The notes: a model not told the origin generated them from the letters alone. A stretch of DNA of 9,405 nt from JAAFHS01 sp046049665 (GCA_046049665.1 JBJOQW010000191.1:1-9405), one strand, 5' to 3'; numbered from the stretch's first letter, positions 1-6,498 are shown. Program-made: numbers and translations.

Positions 1-150
1 ATCGGGCACAAGCAAAGGAAACACCTGCCCTTTTGCCCGCGCAACACGGTAGCCAGGCAAATGTGCCGGGTGCATTTCCACTGTCCGCCCAAGCACGATG
101 GCCAGCAATGGCGGATGTGACAACGTGCCGTAAAAGAAGAAATCGGTCAC
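1..150 (-). CDS. trgB: TrgB-like tellurite-resistance protein, N-terminal part (cut by window edge)
   Basis: Fifty codons read leftward from a GTG start and stay open to the window edge. The product begins MTDFFFYGTL. The YGTL motif near the N-terminus is the signature of the gamma-glutamylcyclotransferase/AIG2 fold; TrgB proteins of Rhodobacter, as I recall them, join such a domain to a C-terminal NUDIX hydrolase domain, which would lie outside the window. The GTG overlaps the trgA stop (GTGA), with no clear Shine-Dalgarno, so translation is probably coupled to trgA. The gene is too short for normal ORF calling but is supported by frame, overlap and the trgA neighbour. TrgA and TrgB together raise tellurite resistance in R. 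sphaeroides; the biochemical role is not settled. Family call fairly sure; function inferred. Confidence 0.72.
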   Translation of the reverse strand, partial: MTDFFFYGTLSHPPLLAIVLGRTVEMHPAHLPGYRVARAKGQVFPLLVPD

Positions 151-587
151 GGCCAACGGCGGCTTGTTGCCTCGGCCGCCACACCTGCCAGCGCCGCCCC
201 CACCAGCACGGTGGCAATGATTTCAAGGGTCAGCAGGCCCTGCCCTTTCTCCACGATGATTTCGAACACCGCCAACACGGCCTCCATCGGCCCGTCATAC
301 CGGCCCTTCGTCGAAATCACGACCATTTCGTAGATCGCGAATATGAGCAGCGTAAAGAACACGGCCGTCAGGGCCGTGCGGATACCAGATCCGATCGCCG
401 CACTGTTGCCCTTGCCCACCAGAACGCCCATCACGCGCCAGCCGCAGATCAGGCTGATGGCCGTCGCCCCTTCACGCAGCCATGTGGTCCGCGCCCCGGT
501 CGTGATGCCCTGCGCATAAAGATCGGCCACAAAGAAGCCCAGCAATGCGAACAAGACGGCGGAGACAAGTTTGGCGGCTGTCGGCAT
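147..587 (-). CDS. trgA: TrgA family membrane protein
   Basis: A 146-residue hydrophobic protein with about four membrane segments (roughly residues 5-25, 40-58, 70-92 and 117-137) and no cleavable signal peptide. It starts MPTAAKLVSAVLFALLGF, and its central RYDGPMEAVLAVFE stretch (97-110) matches the pattern I know from TrgA of Rhodobacter, an inner-membrane protein linked to tellurite resistance. The mechanism of TrgA is unknown. The ATG is preceded by AAAGGGT and lies 8 bases after the cfa stop, and the stop overlaps the GTG of trgB, so it is an interior operon gene. The neighbours (photolyase, lipid methyltransferase) suggest a wider stress or membrane-protection role. Recognition is by sequence pattern from memory. 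Confidence 0.83.
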   Translation of the reverse strand: MPTAAKLVSAVLFALLGFFVADLYAQGITTGARTTWLREGATAISLICGWRVMGVLVGKGNSAAIGSGIRTALTAVFFTLLIFAIYEMVVISTKGRYDGPMEAVLAVFEIIVEKGQGLLTLEIIATVLVGAALAGVAAEATSRRWP

Positions 588-595
588 GATACCCT

Positions 596-1804
596 TTACG
601 GTCTGGTCACCGTGATCTGCGTTACATCACAGTTACCGCCGCGAAACGTGCCCGCGCAAGAGGTCAGATAAAAGTTCCACATCCGCCGGAAGCGATCATC
701 AAAGCCCATCTTTGCCACTTCCGGCCAGCGCGCGTTGAAATCATCATGCCACCGGCGCAGCGTCTGGCTGTAACTTTGGCCAAATTCGATGGACCCCTTC
801 ACCTTCAAGCCCGCCTTGACGATTTCGCGGCGCAGTACGGACGGGCTGGGCAGCATACCGCCCGGAAAGATGTATTTCTGAATGAAATCAACGCCCCGCT
901 TGTACACTTCCCAGCGATGATCCTGCACGGTGATGATCTGCAGCGTCGCATGCGCCCCCGGTTTCAGCCGTGCGTGCAGCGTGTTGAAATAGACCGGCCA
1001 ATAGCGTTCGCCCACAGCCTCGAACATTTCAATGCTTGCGATGCCGTCATAAAGCCCCGTCTCATCGCGGTAATCCTGCAGCTTTATGGTCACACGGTCG
1101 GCCAGCCCCGCCCGCGCAATCCGCGCCACCGCAAAGTCATGCTGTGCCTGACTGATGGTCAGCGCCGTGACGCGAAGGCCACGATCACGCGCCGCATATT
1201 CGGCAAACCCACCCCAGCCACAGCCAATTTCCAGCACGTGATCTCCGGGTTTCACCCCCATCTGATCCACCATGCTGGCGTATTTCTGCTGTTGCGCCGC
1301 CTCAAGGCTTTCCTGCCCGGTGCGGAACAGGGCTGACGAATAGGTCATGCTGTCGTCCAGCCAGAGGCTGTAGAAATCATTGCCCAGATCATAGTGATAG
1401 GCGATGTTCTTCTTGGCCTGCGTCTTGCTGTTGGATTGCCACCAGAAGCGCAGCTTTTCATAGGCGCGCAGCAGCCCCATGCCGGGATAGCCGTCATAGA
1501 CATCATTGTTGCCTTCGTGGATCAAGTCCATGAAGGCCATCAGATCAGGTGTTGACCACCAGCCATCCAGATAGGCATCGCAAAAGCCAAGATCGCCTTC
1601 GCGGATCAGCCGCGCGAAAGTGTCGGGGTTGTGAATGATCAGTTCGGCCACCGGGCCGGGCTTGGACCCTTCGGCCCGAAAGCGCCGCCCATCCGGCAGC
1701 ACGAAATCCATCCGCCCGTGTTGCAACCGTTTGGTCACCTCATAGGCTGTCGCAAAGTAGCGCGGCAGGCCTTTCTGGCCCTTGGTTGTCGTCAAAACCG
1801 TCAT
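596..1804 (-). CDS. cfa: Cyclopropane-fatty-acid synthase family SAM methyltransferase (CfaA/UfaM type)
   Basis: The 402-residue protein has an N-terminal domain (about 1-125) followed by a class I methyltransferase domain. The SAM-binding loop is VLEIGCGWGGF at 190-200; family motifs are YHYDLGND (136-143), EMFEAVGERYW (259-269) and KYIFPGGMLPS (310-320). Enzymes of this family transfer a methyl group from SAM to the double bond of unsaturated acyl chains in membrane phospholipids. E262 corresponds to the catalytic Glu of E. coli Cfa, but the bicarbonate-site Cys and His appear as S157 (MTYSSALF) and Q289 (LQIITV), so cyclopropanation is not assured; methylation on the path to furan fatty acids is the alternative. 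The start has a strong GGGGGAGG site five to eight bases upstream. It is the second gene after phr; the 50-base AT-rich gap could hold a secondary promoter (TTGAGG, 17 bases, TTGATT), too weak to call. As I recall, R. sphaeroides has the same phr-cfa pair under singlet-oxygen control. Confidence 0.88.
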   Translation of the reverse strand: MTVLTTTKGQKGLPRYFATAYEVTKRLQHGRMDFVLPDGRRFRAEGSKPGPVAELIIHNPDTFARLIREGDLGFCDAYLDGWWSTPDLMAFMDLIHEGNNDVYDGYPGMGLLRAYEKLRFWWQSNSKTQAKKNIAYHYDLGNDFYSLWLDDSMTYSSALFRTGQESLEAAQQQKYASMVDQMGVKPGDHVLEIGCGWGGFAEYAARDRGLRVTALTISQAQHDFAVARIARAGLADRVTIKLQDYRDETGLYDGIASIEMFEAVGERYWPVYFNTLHARLKPGAHATLQIITVQDHRWEVYKRGVDFIQKYIFPGGMLPSPSVLRREIVKAGLKVKGSIEFGQSYSQTLRRWHDDFNARWPEVAKMGFDDRFRRMWNFYLTSCAGTFRGGNCDVTQITVTRP

Positions 1805-1854
1805 GTTCCTCCCCCGAGGGCTTTTTCTTAATCAATCAGTTACGCTACTTAGCC

Positions 1855-3255
1855 TCAAGAGTTTCTTTGGCCATAGGCTTTCAACGCGCGCGCCCGCCCT
1901 TCCGCAAGGTCAATCAGTGGCAAGGGGTAGGCCCGCGCCGGATCAAGCGCCCATTTTTGTGGCACAGCGTCAAAATAGGCGCGCGCTTGCGCCCCTGGGT
2001 TGCGTGACAGTTCGGCGATCCAGCGTTTGCGGTAGATGCTGCCCGGATCAAACTTTTCGGCCTGCGTGGCCGGGTTGAAGATACGGAAATAGGGTGCGGC
2101 ATCGGGGCCCGACCCTGCCGCCCATTGCCAGCCCATGGCATTGGCAGCCGGATCCCAATCCGTCAGGCAATTTTCGAACCACTTCAGGCCGACCCGCCAA
2201 TCGGTCAGCAGATGTTTGGTCAGGTAGCTGGCCACAATCATGCGGCCGCGGTTGTGCATTGTGCCTGTTACATACATCTCGCGCATGGCGGCATCCACAA
2301 AGGGCTCACCCGTCAGGCCCTGTTTCCAGCGCGTCGCATCGGGGTTTTCACCGCGCCAGGGGAATGCATCCCATTCCGGCTTCCAGTTGCCGCTGGTGAT
2401 ATGCGGTGTGTGAAACATCAGATGGTAGGCAAATTCGCGCCAGACAACTTCCTTGCAAAACGTCTCGGCCCCACGTTTGCCTTCATGCCAGGCGCGCTGC
2501 CCGGCATGCCAGACCGTGCGCACGCCAATCTCGCCCAGTGCCAGGTTCTGTGATAGGCCTGATGTTCCGTCTTCGGCGCACATGTCCCTTGCGCGCACAT
2601 AGTCATCCACCGGCCCCGCAATGAACCATGCCAGCCGGTCAAGCGCGGCCTCTTCACCCACCCGCTGATACCGCTGCACGATATCTGCCCCGCGCCGCAT
2701 GGCCTCCCCCAGATGCCAGTCAGCCAGACTATCTGAAACCGGCCACAGCCCCGGCGCGCGCAACGCCGTTGGCGCGGGCGCGGGTGAGGGCACATCCCGC
2801 CCCTGCACGGCGCGCCAATAAGGCGTGAACACCTTGTAGAACCCGCCCGCTCCAGTTTCCACCGTATGCGGCTCGTGCAGCAGATGCCCCGCATGGCTGA
2901 CCGCGCCCGGCAAGGCCGCCTTCACCGCCGTGTCGCGTGCCATGGCCGCCGGATCATACAGCCGTTGCCAGTGCACGCCTGCAGCCCCGGTTTCGGCCAT
3001 CACTGCCCGCAGCACATCCAGCGCCGCCCCCCGGCGAAAGGTCATCCGGCTGCCAATTCCGGCCAGACGCTGCGCGAAATTCGCCAGCGAAAGGCCCAGC
3101 CGCCACTTTGCCGCCGCCCCCAGCGCTTCGGTTTCCGGGTCCAGAATGAACAAGGGGATCAAGGGCCGCCCCGTTGCCACGGCCGCCGCCAGCATCGGGT
3201 GATCCGACAGGCGCAAATCACGCCGGAACCACAAAATCAACGGCGCGTCAGTCAT
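1855..3255 (-). CDS. phrB: Deoxyribodipyrimidine photolyase (CPD photolyase)
   Basis: A 466-residue flavoprotein that uses blue light to split cyclobutane pyrimidine dimers in DNA. The N-terminal Rossmann antenna domain opens with LILWFRRDLRLSDHP (6-20). The C-terminal FAD domain shows VVWREFAYHLM (270-280), EPFVDAAMREM (317-327), TMHNRGRMIVASYLTK (332-347) and GWQWAAGSGPDAAPYFRIFNP (375-395). N372 aligns with the Asn next to flavin N5 in E. coli photolyase and W376 with its proximal electron-transfer Trp, favouring a repair enzyme over a cryptochrome. The GWQWAAGSG form and THR in place of Trp before MHNR resemble alphaproteobacterial photolyases; class I versus class III cannot be decided here. 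I chose ATG 3255 because GGAGA lies ten bases upstream; a start 14 codons earlier at 3297 has no such site. It leads the phr-cfa-trgA-trgB operon. Confidence 0.93.
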   Translation of the reverse strand: MTDAPLILWFRRDLRLSDHPMLAAAVATGRPLIPLFILDPETEALGAAAKWRLGLSLANFAQRLAGIGSRMTFRRGAALDVLRAVMAETGAAGVHWQRLYDPAAMARDTAVKAALPGAVSHAGHLLHEPHTVETGAGGFYKVFTPYWRAVQGRDVPSPAPAPTALRAPGLWPVSDSLADWHLGEAMRRGADIVQRYQRVGEEAALDRLAWFIAGPVDDYVRARDMCAEDGTSGLSQNLALGEIGVRTVWHAGQRAWHEGKRGAETFCKEVVWREFAYHLMFHTPHITSGNWKPEWDAFPWRGENPDATRWKQGLTGEPFVDAAMREMYVTGTMHNRGRMIVASYLTKHLLTDWRVGLKWFENCLTDWDPAANAMGWQWAAGSGPDAAPYFRIFNPATQAEKFDPGSIYRKRWIAELSRNPGAQARAYFDAVPQKWALDPARAYPLPLIDLAEGRARALKAYGQRNS

Positions 3256-3280
3256 GCCTGTCTCTCCATGTTGTGCAAGG

Positions 3281-3308
3281 CAGATAACCCGCACCACTGC
3301 CCTTTCAA
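3281..3308 (-). promoter_or_regulatory. Candidate promoter of the phr operon
   Basis: On the minus strand TTGAAA (3308-3303) is followed after 16 bases by TATCTG (3286-3281), which would start transcription near 3274, about 20 bases before the photolyase ATG. The -35 box is good and the -10 poor. In Rhodobacter related operons use RpoE or RpoH-type sigma factors; I do not see the RpoE-type TGATCC box here, so an RpoH-like or housekeeping promoter is the better guess. This rests on eye matching only. Confidence 0.3.
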
Positions 3309-3370
3309 TGTCGCATAAATATCCCCGCGGGCTGAGGACCGCAGTGACGAAGGGGGCCGACCGCCCCCCT

Positions 3371-3518
3371 GATTTTTCGTCGAAAAATCAGGACCCTCCA
3401 GCTGCCGCACCACGATTTTTCGTCGAAAAATCAGGACCCTCCAGCTGCCACACCACGATTTTTCGTCGAAAAATCGGGGCCCAACGGCTGCCACACCACG
3501 ATTTTTCGTCGAAAAATC
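3371..3518. repeat. Tandem array of four 19-base palindromes with 43-base period
   Basis: GATTTTTCGTCGAAAAATC occurs identically at 3371, 3414, 3457 and 3500, always 43 bases apart. Each has 9-base arms around a single T (or an 8-base stem with a 3-base loop in RNA). Copy 1 extends to 12-base arms (3368-3392) and copies 3 and 4 to 10. The 24-base linkers are also repeated: linkers 1 and 2 differ at one base, linker 3 at about five, all ending in GCACCAC or ACACCAC, so whole units were duplicated. The array begins five bases after the aminotransferase stop and lies upstream of phr. A GC-rich hairpin, GGGGGC/GCCCCC (3352-3368), abuts it. It may act as stacked transcript ends or as protein-binding sites. 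The stems lack a following T run on either strand, so they are not classic intrinsic terminators. Confidence 0.95.
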
Positions 3519-3523
3519 GCGCC

Positions 3524-4747
3524 CTACAACACCCGGTCCAGCGCCGCGATTGCCCGGTTAACCTCGGCAGCACTTGTATAATGCACAAGGCTTAACCGCA
3601 GCACGCCTTTGTCCGGGTCAATCCCCATCGCTTGCAATGGCCGCACGCCATAAAAGTCGCTTCCCCCGCAGTTGATGCCCAACTGCCCCAAAGCCCGCGC
3701 CACCGGCTCGGCCTCACCTGCCAGCTCCACCGCCACCGTTGGTGCCCGCGCCGCAGCATCCCGCGGGCCCACCAGCCGCAAATCGTTGCGCGCCGCCAGA
3801 TACGCCAGCAAGGGCGCCACGACCGCCACCTCTGCCGCCCGCATCAGGCCATGCACGCCGGTGTTGCGCGTCAGCGCATCCCCGCAAATCCCGTGATGCG
3901 CCGCTAGCGCATCGACATAATCTGCCATCCCCGCGCAGGCCGCAATCTGCGCGTGATCCGGCCCCGAGGGCGTGAACCGCTTGTACAGCACCCCTGCGTT
4001 GAAATGGTGCCCCTGCGCTGGCAAGGCCCAGCCCATCGCCTGCCGGATCACCATGATCCCCTGATGCGGCCCATAGGTCTTGTAGGTGGAAAACAGATAG
4101 GCATCGCAGCCCAATGCCGCCACATCCGGAAAGCCATGCGGCGCATAGCTGACCCCGTCCACCACCGTCCAGGCCCCCGCATCCCGGCACATCGCACAGA
4201 TCGCCGCCACATCATTCAGCGCTGCCACCACGTTCGAACAATGCGGAAACGCCACCAGCCGCACGCGGCCATCCGCCAGAAGGCCTGCCAGATCCTCCGG
4301 GTTCAAAAGCCCCGTATCCCGGTCAATCTGCCATTCGCGCACCTCAACACCGCTGTCCGCCAGCCGCCGCCACACCCCCGAATTCGCCTCGTGGTCCTGA
4401 TTGGTCACCACGATAGCGCCTTTGCCTGCCATATGCTGCCGCAACGCCTGCGCCAGAACATAGGTGTTCGTGCTGGTTGACGGGCCAAAGCTGACCTCAT
4501 CGCCCGCCACCCCCATCATCGCTGCAAGCCGTGCGCGCGCCTCGTCCATCTCGGCCCCTGCCAGCTCTGACACCGCGAAGGGATGATAGGGCTGCACCTT
4601 GCGCGTCCGGTAGAACCGCTCCAGCCGCTCGACCACCTGACGGCAGGGATATGACCCACCCGCGTTTTCCAGATGCACCTGGCCCGCCAGCGCCCCATCA
4701 AACGCCGGAAACTGCGCCCGCACAAAATTCAGATCAAGACCGGTCAT
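3524..4747 (-). CDS. Class-V aminotransferase, cysteine-desulfurase-like (PLP enzyme)
   Basis: A 407-residue fold-type I PLP enzyme. K223 in FSTYKTYGPHQG (219-230) is the expected Schiff-base lysine, D197 in VVDGVSYAPHG (195-205) the residue that contacts the pyridine nitrogen, H119 in NQDHEAN the stacking histidine, and GPSTSTNTY (88-96) the phosphate loop. It resembles the cysteine desulfurase-like VC1184 subfamily. Where SufS-type enzymes carry the catalytic cysteine (HCAxP), this protein has FYGVRP (365-370), so a true desulfurase is doubtful; the substrate is unknown. I chose ATG 4747 because AAGGGGGC lies just upstream; a start ten codons earlier (4777) has no ribosome site. No suf or isc genes are nearby. 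A GATAAT box (4835-4830, minus) may be its -10 element. It is divergent from the binding-protein gene. Confidence 0.85.
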   Translation of the reverse strand: MTGLDLNFVRAQFPAFDGALAGQVHLENAGGSYPCRQVVERLERFYRTRKVQPYHPFAVSELAGAEMDEARARLAAMMGVAGDEVSFGPSTSTNTYVLAQALRQHMAGKGAIVVTNQDHEANSGVWRRLADSGVEVREWQIDRDTGLLNPEDLAGLLADGRVRLVAFPHCSNVVAALNDVAAICAMCRDAGAWTVVDGVSYAPHGFPDVAALGCDAYLFSTYKTYGPHQGIMVIRQAMGWALPAQGHHFNAGVLYKRFTPSGPDHAQIAACAGMADYVDALAAHHGICGDALTRNTGVHGLMRAAEVAVVAPLLAYLAARNDLRLVGPRDAAARAPTVAVELAGEAEPVARALGQLGINCGGSDFYGVRPLQAMGIDPDKGVLRLSLVHYTSAAEVNRAIAALDRVL

Positions 4748-4887
4748 TTTTGCCCCCTTGCCACCGTCATCTGCCATAAATCATTGCAAAGGCGCAGATC
4801 ACAGGCCCTTCACGCGCCATCATGCAAAAATTATCGGCAGTAGCCCTTGTCATGCTGCAACCTTCCGTCCACTTTTCGTTTGTCGCT

Positions 4888-4903
4888 TGTGCCAACTGGC
4901 ACA
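4888..4903. promoter_or_regulatory. Perfect inverted repeat in divergent intergenic region (possible operator)
   Basis: TGTGCCA and TGGCACA face each other across AC, a perfect 7-2-7 palindrome in the 233-base gap between the divergent aminotransferase (start 4747) and binding-protein (start 4981) genes. Size and position suit a dimeric repressor or activator site, but no regulator gene is adjacent. The rest of the gap holds a GATAAT box on the minus strand (4835-4830) and a small UUCG-type hairpin (CTCC/GGAG, 4936-4948) in the probable leader of the plus-strand gene. Confidence 0.4.
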
Positions 4904-4980
4904 TTTTCATAGCGTCGCCTGATAACAAAGCGGGTCTCCTTCGGGGAGGGCGGACCTGCGACAACAGACGAGGAGCGTCC

Positions 4981-6033
4981 ATGACCATCAGAACCACCCT
5001 TTTGACCTGCACCGCACTGGCCATGGCAGTCGCTGCACCCGCCCGCGCAGGTGATCCTGAACTGCTGGTGTTTGACTGGGCCGGCTGGGAAATCCCGGAA
5101 CTTTTCGCATCGTTCGCCGAAACCCATGGCGATGGGCCGACCTATGCCTTCTTCGCTGATGATGACGAAGCGTTCCAGAAGGTATCGTCCGGCTTCAAGG
5201 CTGATGTCGTGCACCCGTGCTCGCAGATGGTGCCAAAGTATCGCGCCGCTGGCCTGATCGAGCCTTGGGACGAAAGCCGCATTCCCGAAGTTGCCAATAT
5301 TTCGCAAGGCATGCTGTCGTCCGAGGTGTTCAAGGATGGCGAAGGCCTGTGGTTCATCCCGACCGATGCCGCCTACACGGCGATTGCCTACAACACTGAG
5401 ACCGTGCCTGCGGGCGATGTTGCGTCCCTGTCCGTCTTCCAGAACCCGGCCTATGCCAACCGCATCTCGCTGCCTGACAACACCGACGATGTCTGGGCGC
5501 TGGCCCTTCTTGCCACAGGTGTTACCGATTGGACAACCGTCACGGATGATCAGTTCACCGCCGCTGCCGATTGGCTGCGCGCCGTGCACCCAAATGTCCG
5601 CGCCTACTGGTCTGATCCGTCTGAACTGACCCAGCTGATGGCCACGGGCGAAGTGCAGGTGGCATGGTCATGGAACGATGCCGTGGCATTGCTGCGCAGC
5701 GAAGGCTTCCCCGTAGGCTTTCAGCGGACGCCGACCGAAGGTGTAACCACGTGGTTCTGCGGGCTGGTCAACGTGAAAGATGGCCCCGGTTCGGAAGACA
5801 AGCTCTATGACTATGTCAATGCCTTCCTGTCGCCGACCGCCGCACAGGCGATGATCGACAACTTCGGTTATGCCCATGCCAACACCGCGTCACTGGCCAC
5901 CATTCCGGCCGAGGCGCTAGTCGCGGCTGATGTGAACCCTGTCGAAGGCATCCTGCTGCCGCAGGTGCCGATTGATACGGCCATGCGCGACCGCATGCTG
6001 GAAGAGTTCGAACTGATCAAATCCGGCTTCTGA
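4981..6033 (+). CDS. Periplasmic polyamine-type ABC transporter substrate-binding protein (PotD/PotF-like)
   Basis: The 350-residue precursor has a Sec signal peptide with likely cleavage after APARA (residue 23). The mature part follows the PotD/PotF layout: LLVFDWAGWEIPELFASF (28-45) at the start, ADVVHPCSQMVPKYRAAGLI (74-93), the hinge-region GLWFIPTDAAYTAIAYN (122-138), NPAYANRISLPDN (155-167) and GEVQVAWSWNDAVALL (223-238). Such proteins capture spermidine, putrescine or a similar amine and hand it to an inner-membrane ABC permease; the ligand here cannot be read from sequence. Only two cysteines remain in the mature chain (C80, C260), and they could form a disulfide. ATG 4981 has GAGGAG about eight bases upstream; the longer open frame from 4822 lacks a signal sequence and is rejected. 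No permease or ATPase gene is adjacent: a hairpin and ssrA follow, so it is an orphan here. Confidence 0.87.
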   Translation: MTIRTTLLTCTALAMAVAAPARAGDPELLVFDWAGWEIPELFASFAETHGDGPTYAFFADDDEAFQKVSSGFKADVVHPCSQMVPKYRAAGLIEPWDESRIPEVANISQGMLSSEVFKDGEGLWFIPTDAAYTAIAYNTETVPAGDVASLSVFQNPAYANRISLPDNTDDVWALALLATGVTDWTTVTDDQFTAAADWLRAVHPNVRAYWSDPSELTQLMATGEVQVAWSWNDAVALLRSEGFPVGFQRTPTEGVTTWFCGLVNVKDGPGSEDKLYDYVNAFLSPTAAQAMIDNFGYAHANTASLATIPAEALVAADVNPVEGILLPQVPIDTAMRDRMLEEFELIKSGF

Positions 6034-6061
6034 TCCGGCCACAACAACAAAACCAGCAGCC

Positions 6062-6083
6062 CCCGCAGTCCACAGGCTGCGGG
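6062..6083 (+). terminator. Hairpin after the binding-protein gene
   Basis: CCCGCAG (6062-6068) and CTGCGGG (6077-6083) form a perfect 7-bp stem with an 8-base loop, 28 bases after the stop codon and before the tmRNA promoter. No T run follows, so termination strength is uncertain; position between two transcription units is the main support. Confidence 0.45.
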
Positions 6084-6100
6084 CGCTGTCATGTCTGTGC

Positions 6101-6129
6101 TTGCGGCGGGGGTGGGCAGCGCCTATATC
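6101..6129 (+). promoter_or_regulatory. Probable ssrA (tmRNA) promoter
   Basis: TTGCGG (6101-6106) is separated by exactly 17 bases from TATATC (6124-6129). The expected start is near G6137, where a GTCCGGG/CCCGGAC hairpin opens the precursor. Agreement of spacing, boxes and RNA start makes a housekeeping-sigma promoter likely. Confidence 0.55.
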
Positions 6130-6219
6130 TGCATTTGTCCGGGGTAACCCGGACTATGGCGATAAACGCACCTGTAATAAGCGGCTCGGACCCGGGGGCG
6201 GTACCCGGCGGCTCCACCA

Positions 6220-6244
6220 GATCTTCCCTTCGTTGGGGATGGAG
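6220..6244 (+). other. Intervening segment between the two tmRNA halves
   Basis: These 25 bases lie between the CCA of the acceptor piece and the GGGG start of the coding piece, and are expected to be removed when the precursor is processed. They can fold on themselves (ATCTTC with GGGGAT). Bases 6240-6244 (TGGAG) can also pair with CTCCA 6212-6216, competing with the mature acceptor stem in the precursor. Confidence 0.75.
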
Positions 6245-6328
6245 GGGGCCGAAATAGGATCGACGAACGTCCAAAGAGGCCAGCTTTCGCTCGGTAGGCA
6301 CCACCGTTATCGGACCACAAGTACAGTT

Positions 6329-6367
6329 GCCAACGACAACCGTGCTCCGATCGCTCTGGCTGCGTAA
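6329..6367 (+). other. tmRNA tag reading frame (ANDNRAPIALAA-stop)
   Basis: Twelve codons from GCC 6329 to TAA 6367 encode ANDNRAPIALAA. ANDN at the start is typical of alphaproteobacterial tags, and the ALAA end is the ClpX recognition signal known from E. coli (AANDENYALAA). The frame has no start codon: the ribosome resumes at GCC. It is read as part of ssrA, not as a protein gene. Confidence 0.95.
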
Positions 6368-6498
6368 GCAGTTCGAAAGATCGAAAACTAAGTCCTTGCG
6401 CTTAGCCGCGTAAGGCGGGGCCCGCCGGAGCCTGGCAACAGAATCCGGCACTTTACCCACCGTTTGTTATGCTCCGGCAAAGCTGACATGCTTTGGTA

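Larger units (their letters stand above)
6137..6450 (+). ncRNA. ssrA: Permuted two-piece tmRNA (ssrA), alphaproteobacterial type
   Basis: tmRNA rescues stalled ribosomes and adds a degradation tag. Here the gene is circularly permuted: the acceptor piece comes first and ends CGGCTCC-A-CCA at 6209-6219, and the coding piece begins GGGGCCG at 6245-6251. These two pair over all seven acceptor-stem positions, including the third-position G-U also present in E. coli (GGGGCTG/CAGCTCC). The coding piece continues GGATCGACG, like E. coli GGATTCGACG, then carries the tag frame (6329-6367) and 3' hairpins: AGTT/AACT around TTCGA/TCGAA near 6370-6388, CCTTGCGC/GCGTAAGG (6394-6415) and GCCGGA/TCCGGC (6424-6449). 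The T stem is CCGGG/CCCGG (6192-6196, 6204-6208) with loop GGCGGTA. The 5' end is set from the promoter and first hairpin, the 3' end from the last hairpin; both are approximate, as is the mature acceptor 5' end. Confidence 0.93.

Noticed and set aside
33..671. 212-codon plus-strand open frame opposite trgA and cfa
   Set aside because: Composition is that of an antisense shadow in GC-rich DNA (rich in Arg, His and Gln); the minus-strand genes have family motifs and ribosome sites.
3371..3518. Regular 19-base repeat with 24-base spacers, CRISPR-like at first sight
   Set aside because: The spacers are near copies of one another, the repeat is a palindrome shorter than typical repeats, and no cas gene is present; it is a tandem repeat.
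3252..3595. Open frames on both strands across the palindrome array, giving FFDEK, FSSKN or IFRRK repeats
   Set aside because: The 43-base period shifts frame at each unit, there is no ribosome site or conserved protein, and the frames overlap the phr and aminotransferase ends; they follow from the palindrome.
4897..4914. TGGCAC resembling a sigma-54 -24 box
   Set aside because: The matching -12 GC falls two bases too far downstream and TTGC is absent; the sequence is better explained as one arm of the palindrome.
4822..4980. N-terminal extension of the binding protein to a start at 4822
   Set aside because: The extension lacks a signal peptide, while ATG 4981 is followed by a clear Sec signal and preceded by GAGGAG.
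6101..6367. 88-codon plus-strand open frame ending in the tmRNA tag
   Set aside because: It runs through the tRNA-like acceptor parts of ssrA; only the last 12 codons are decoded, by trans-translation.
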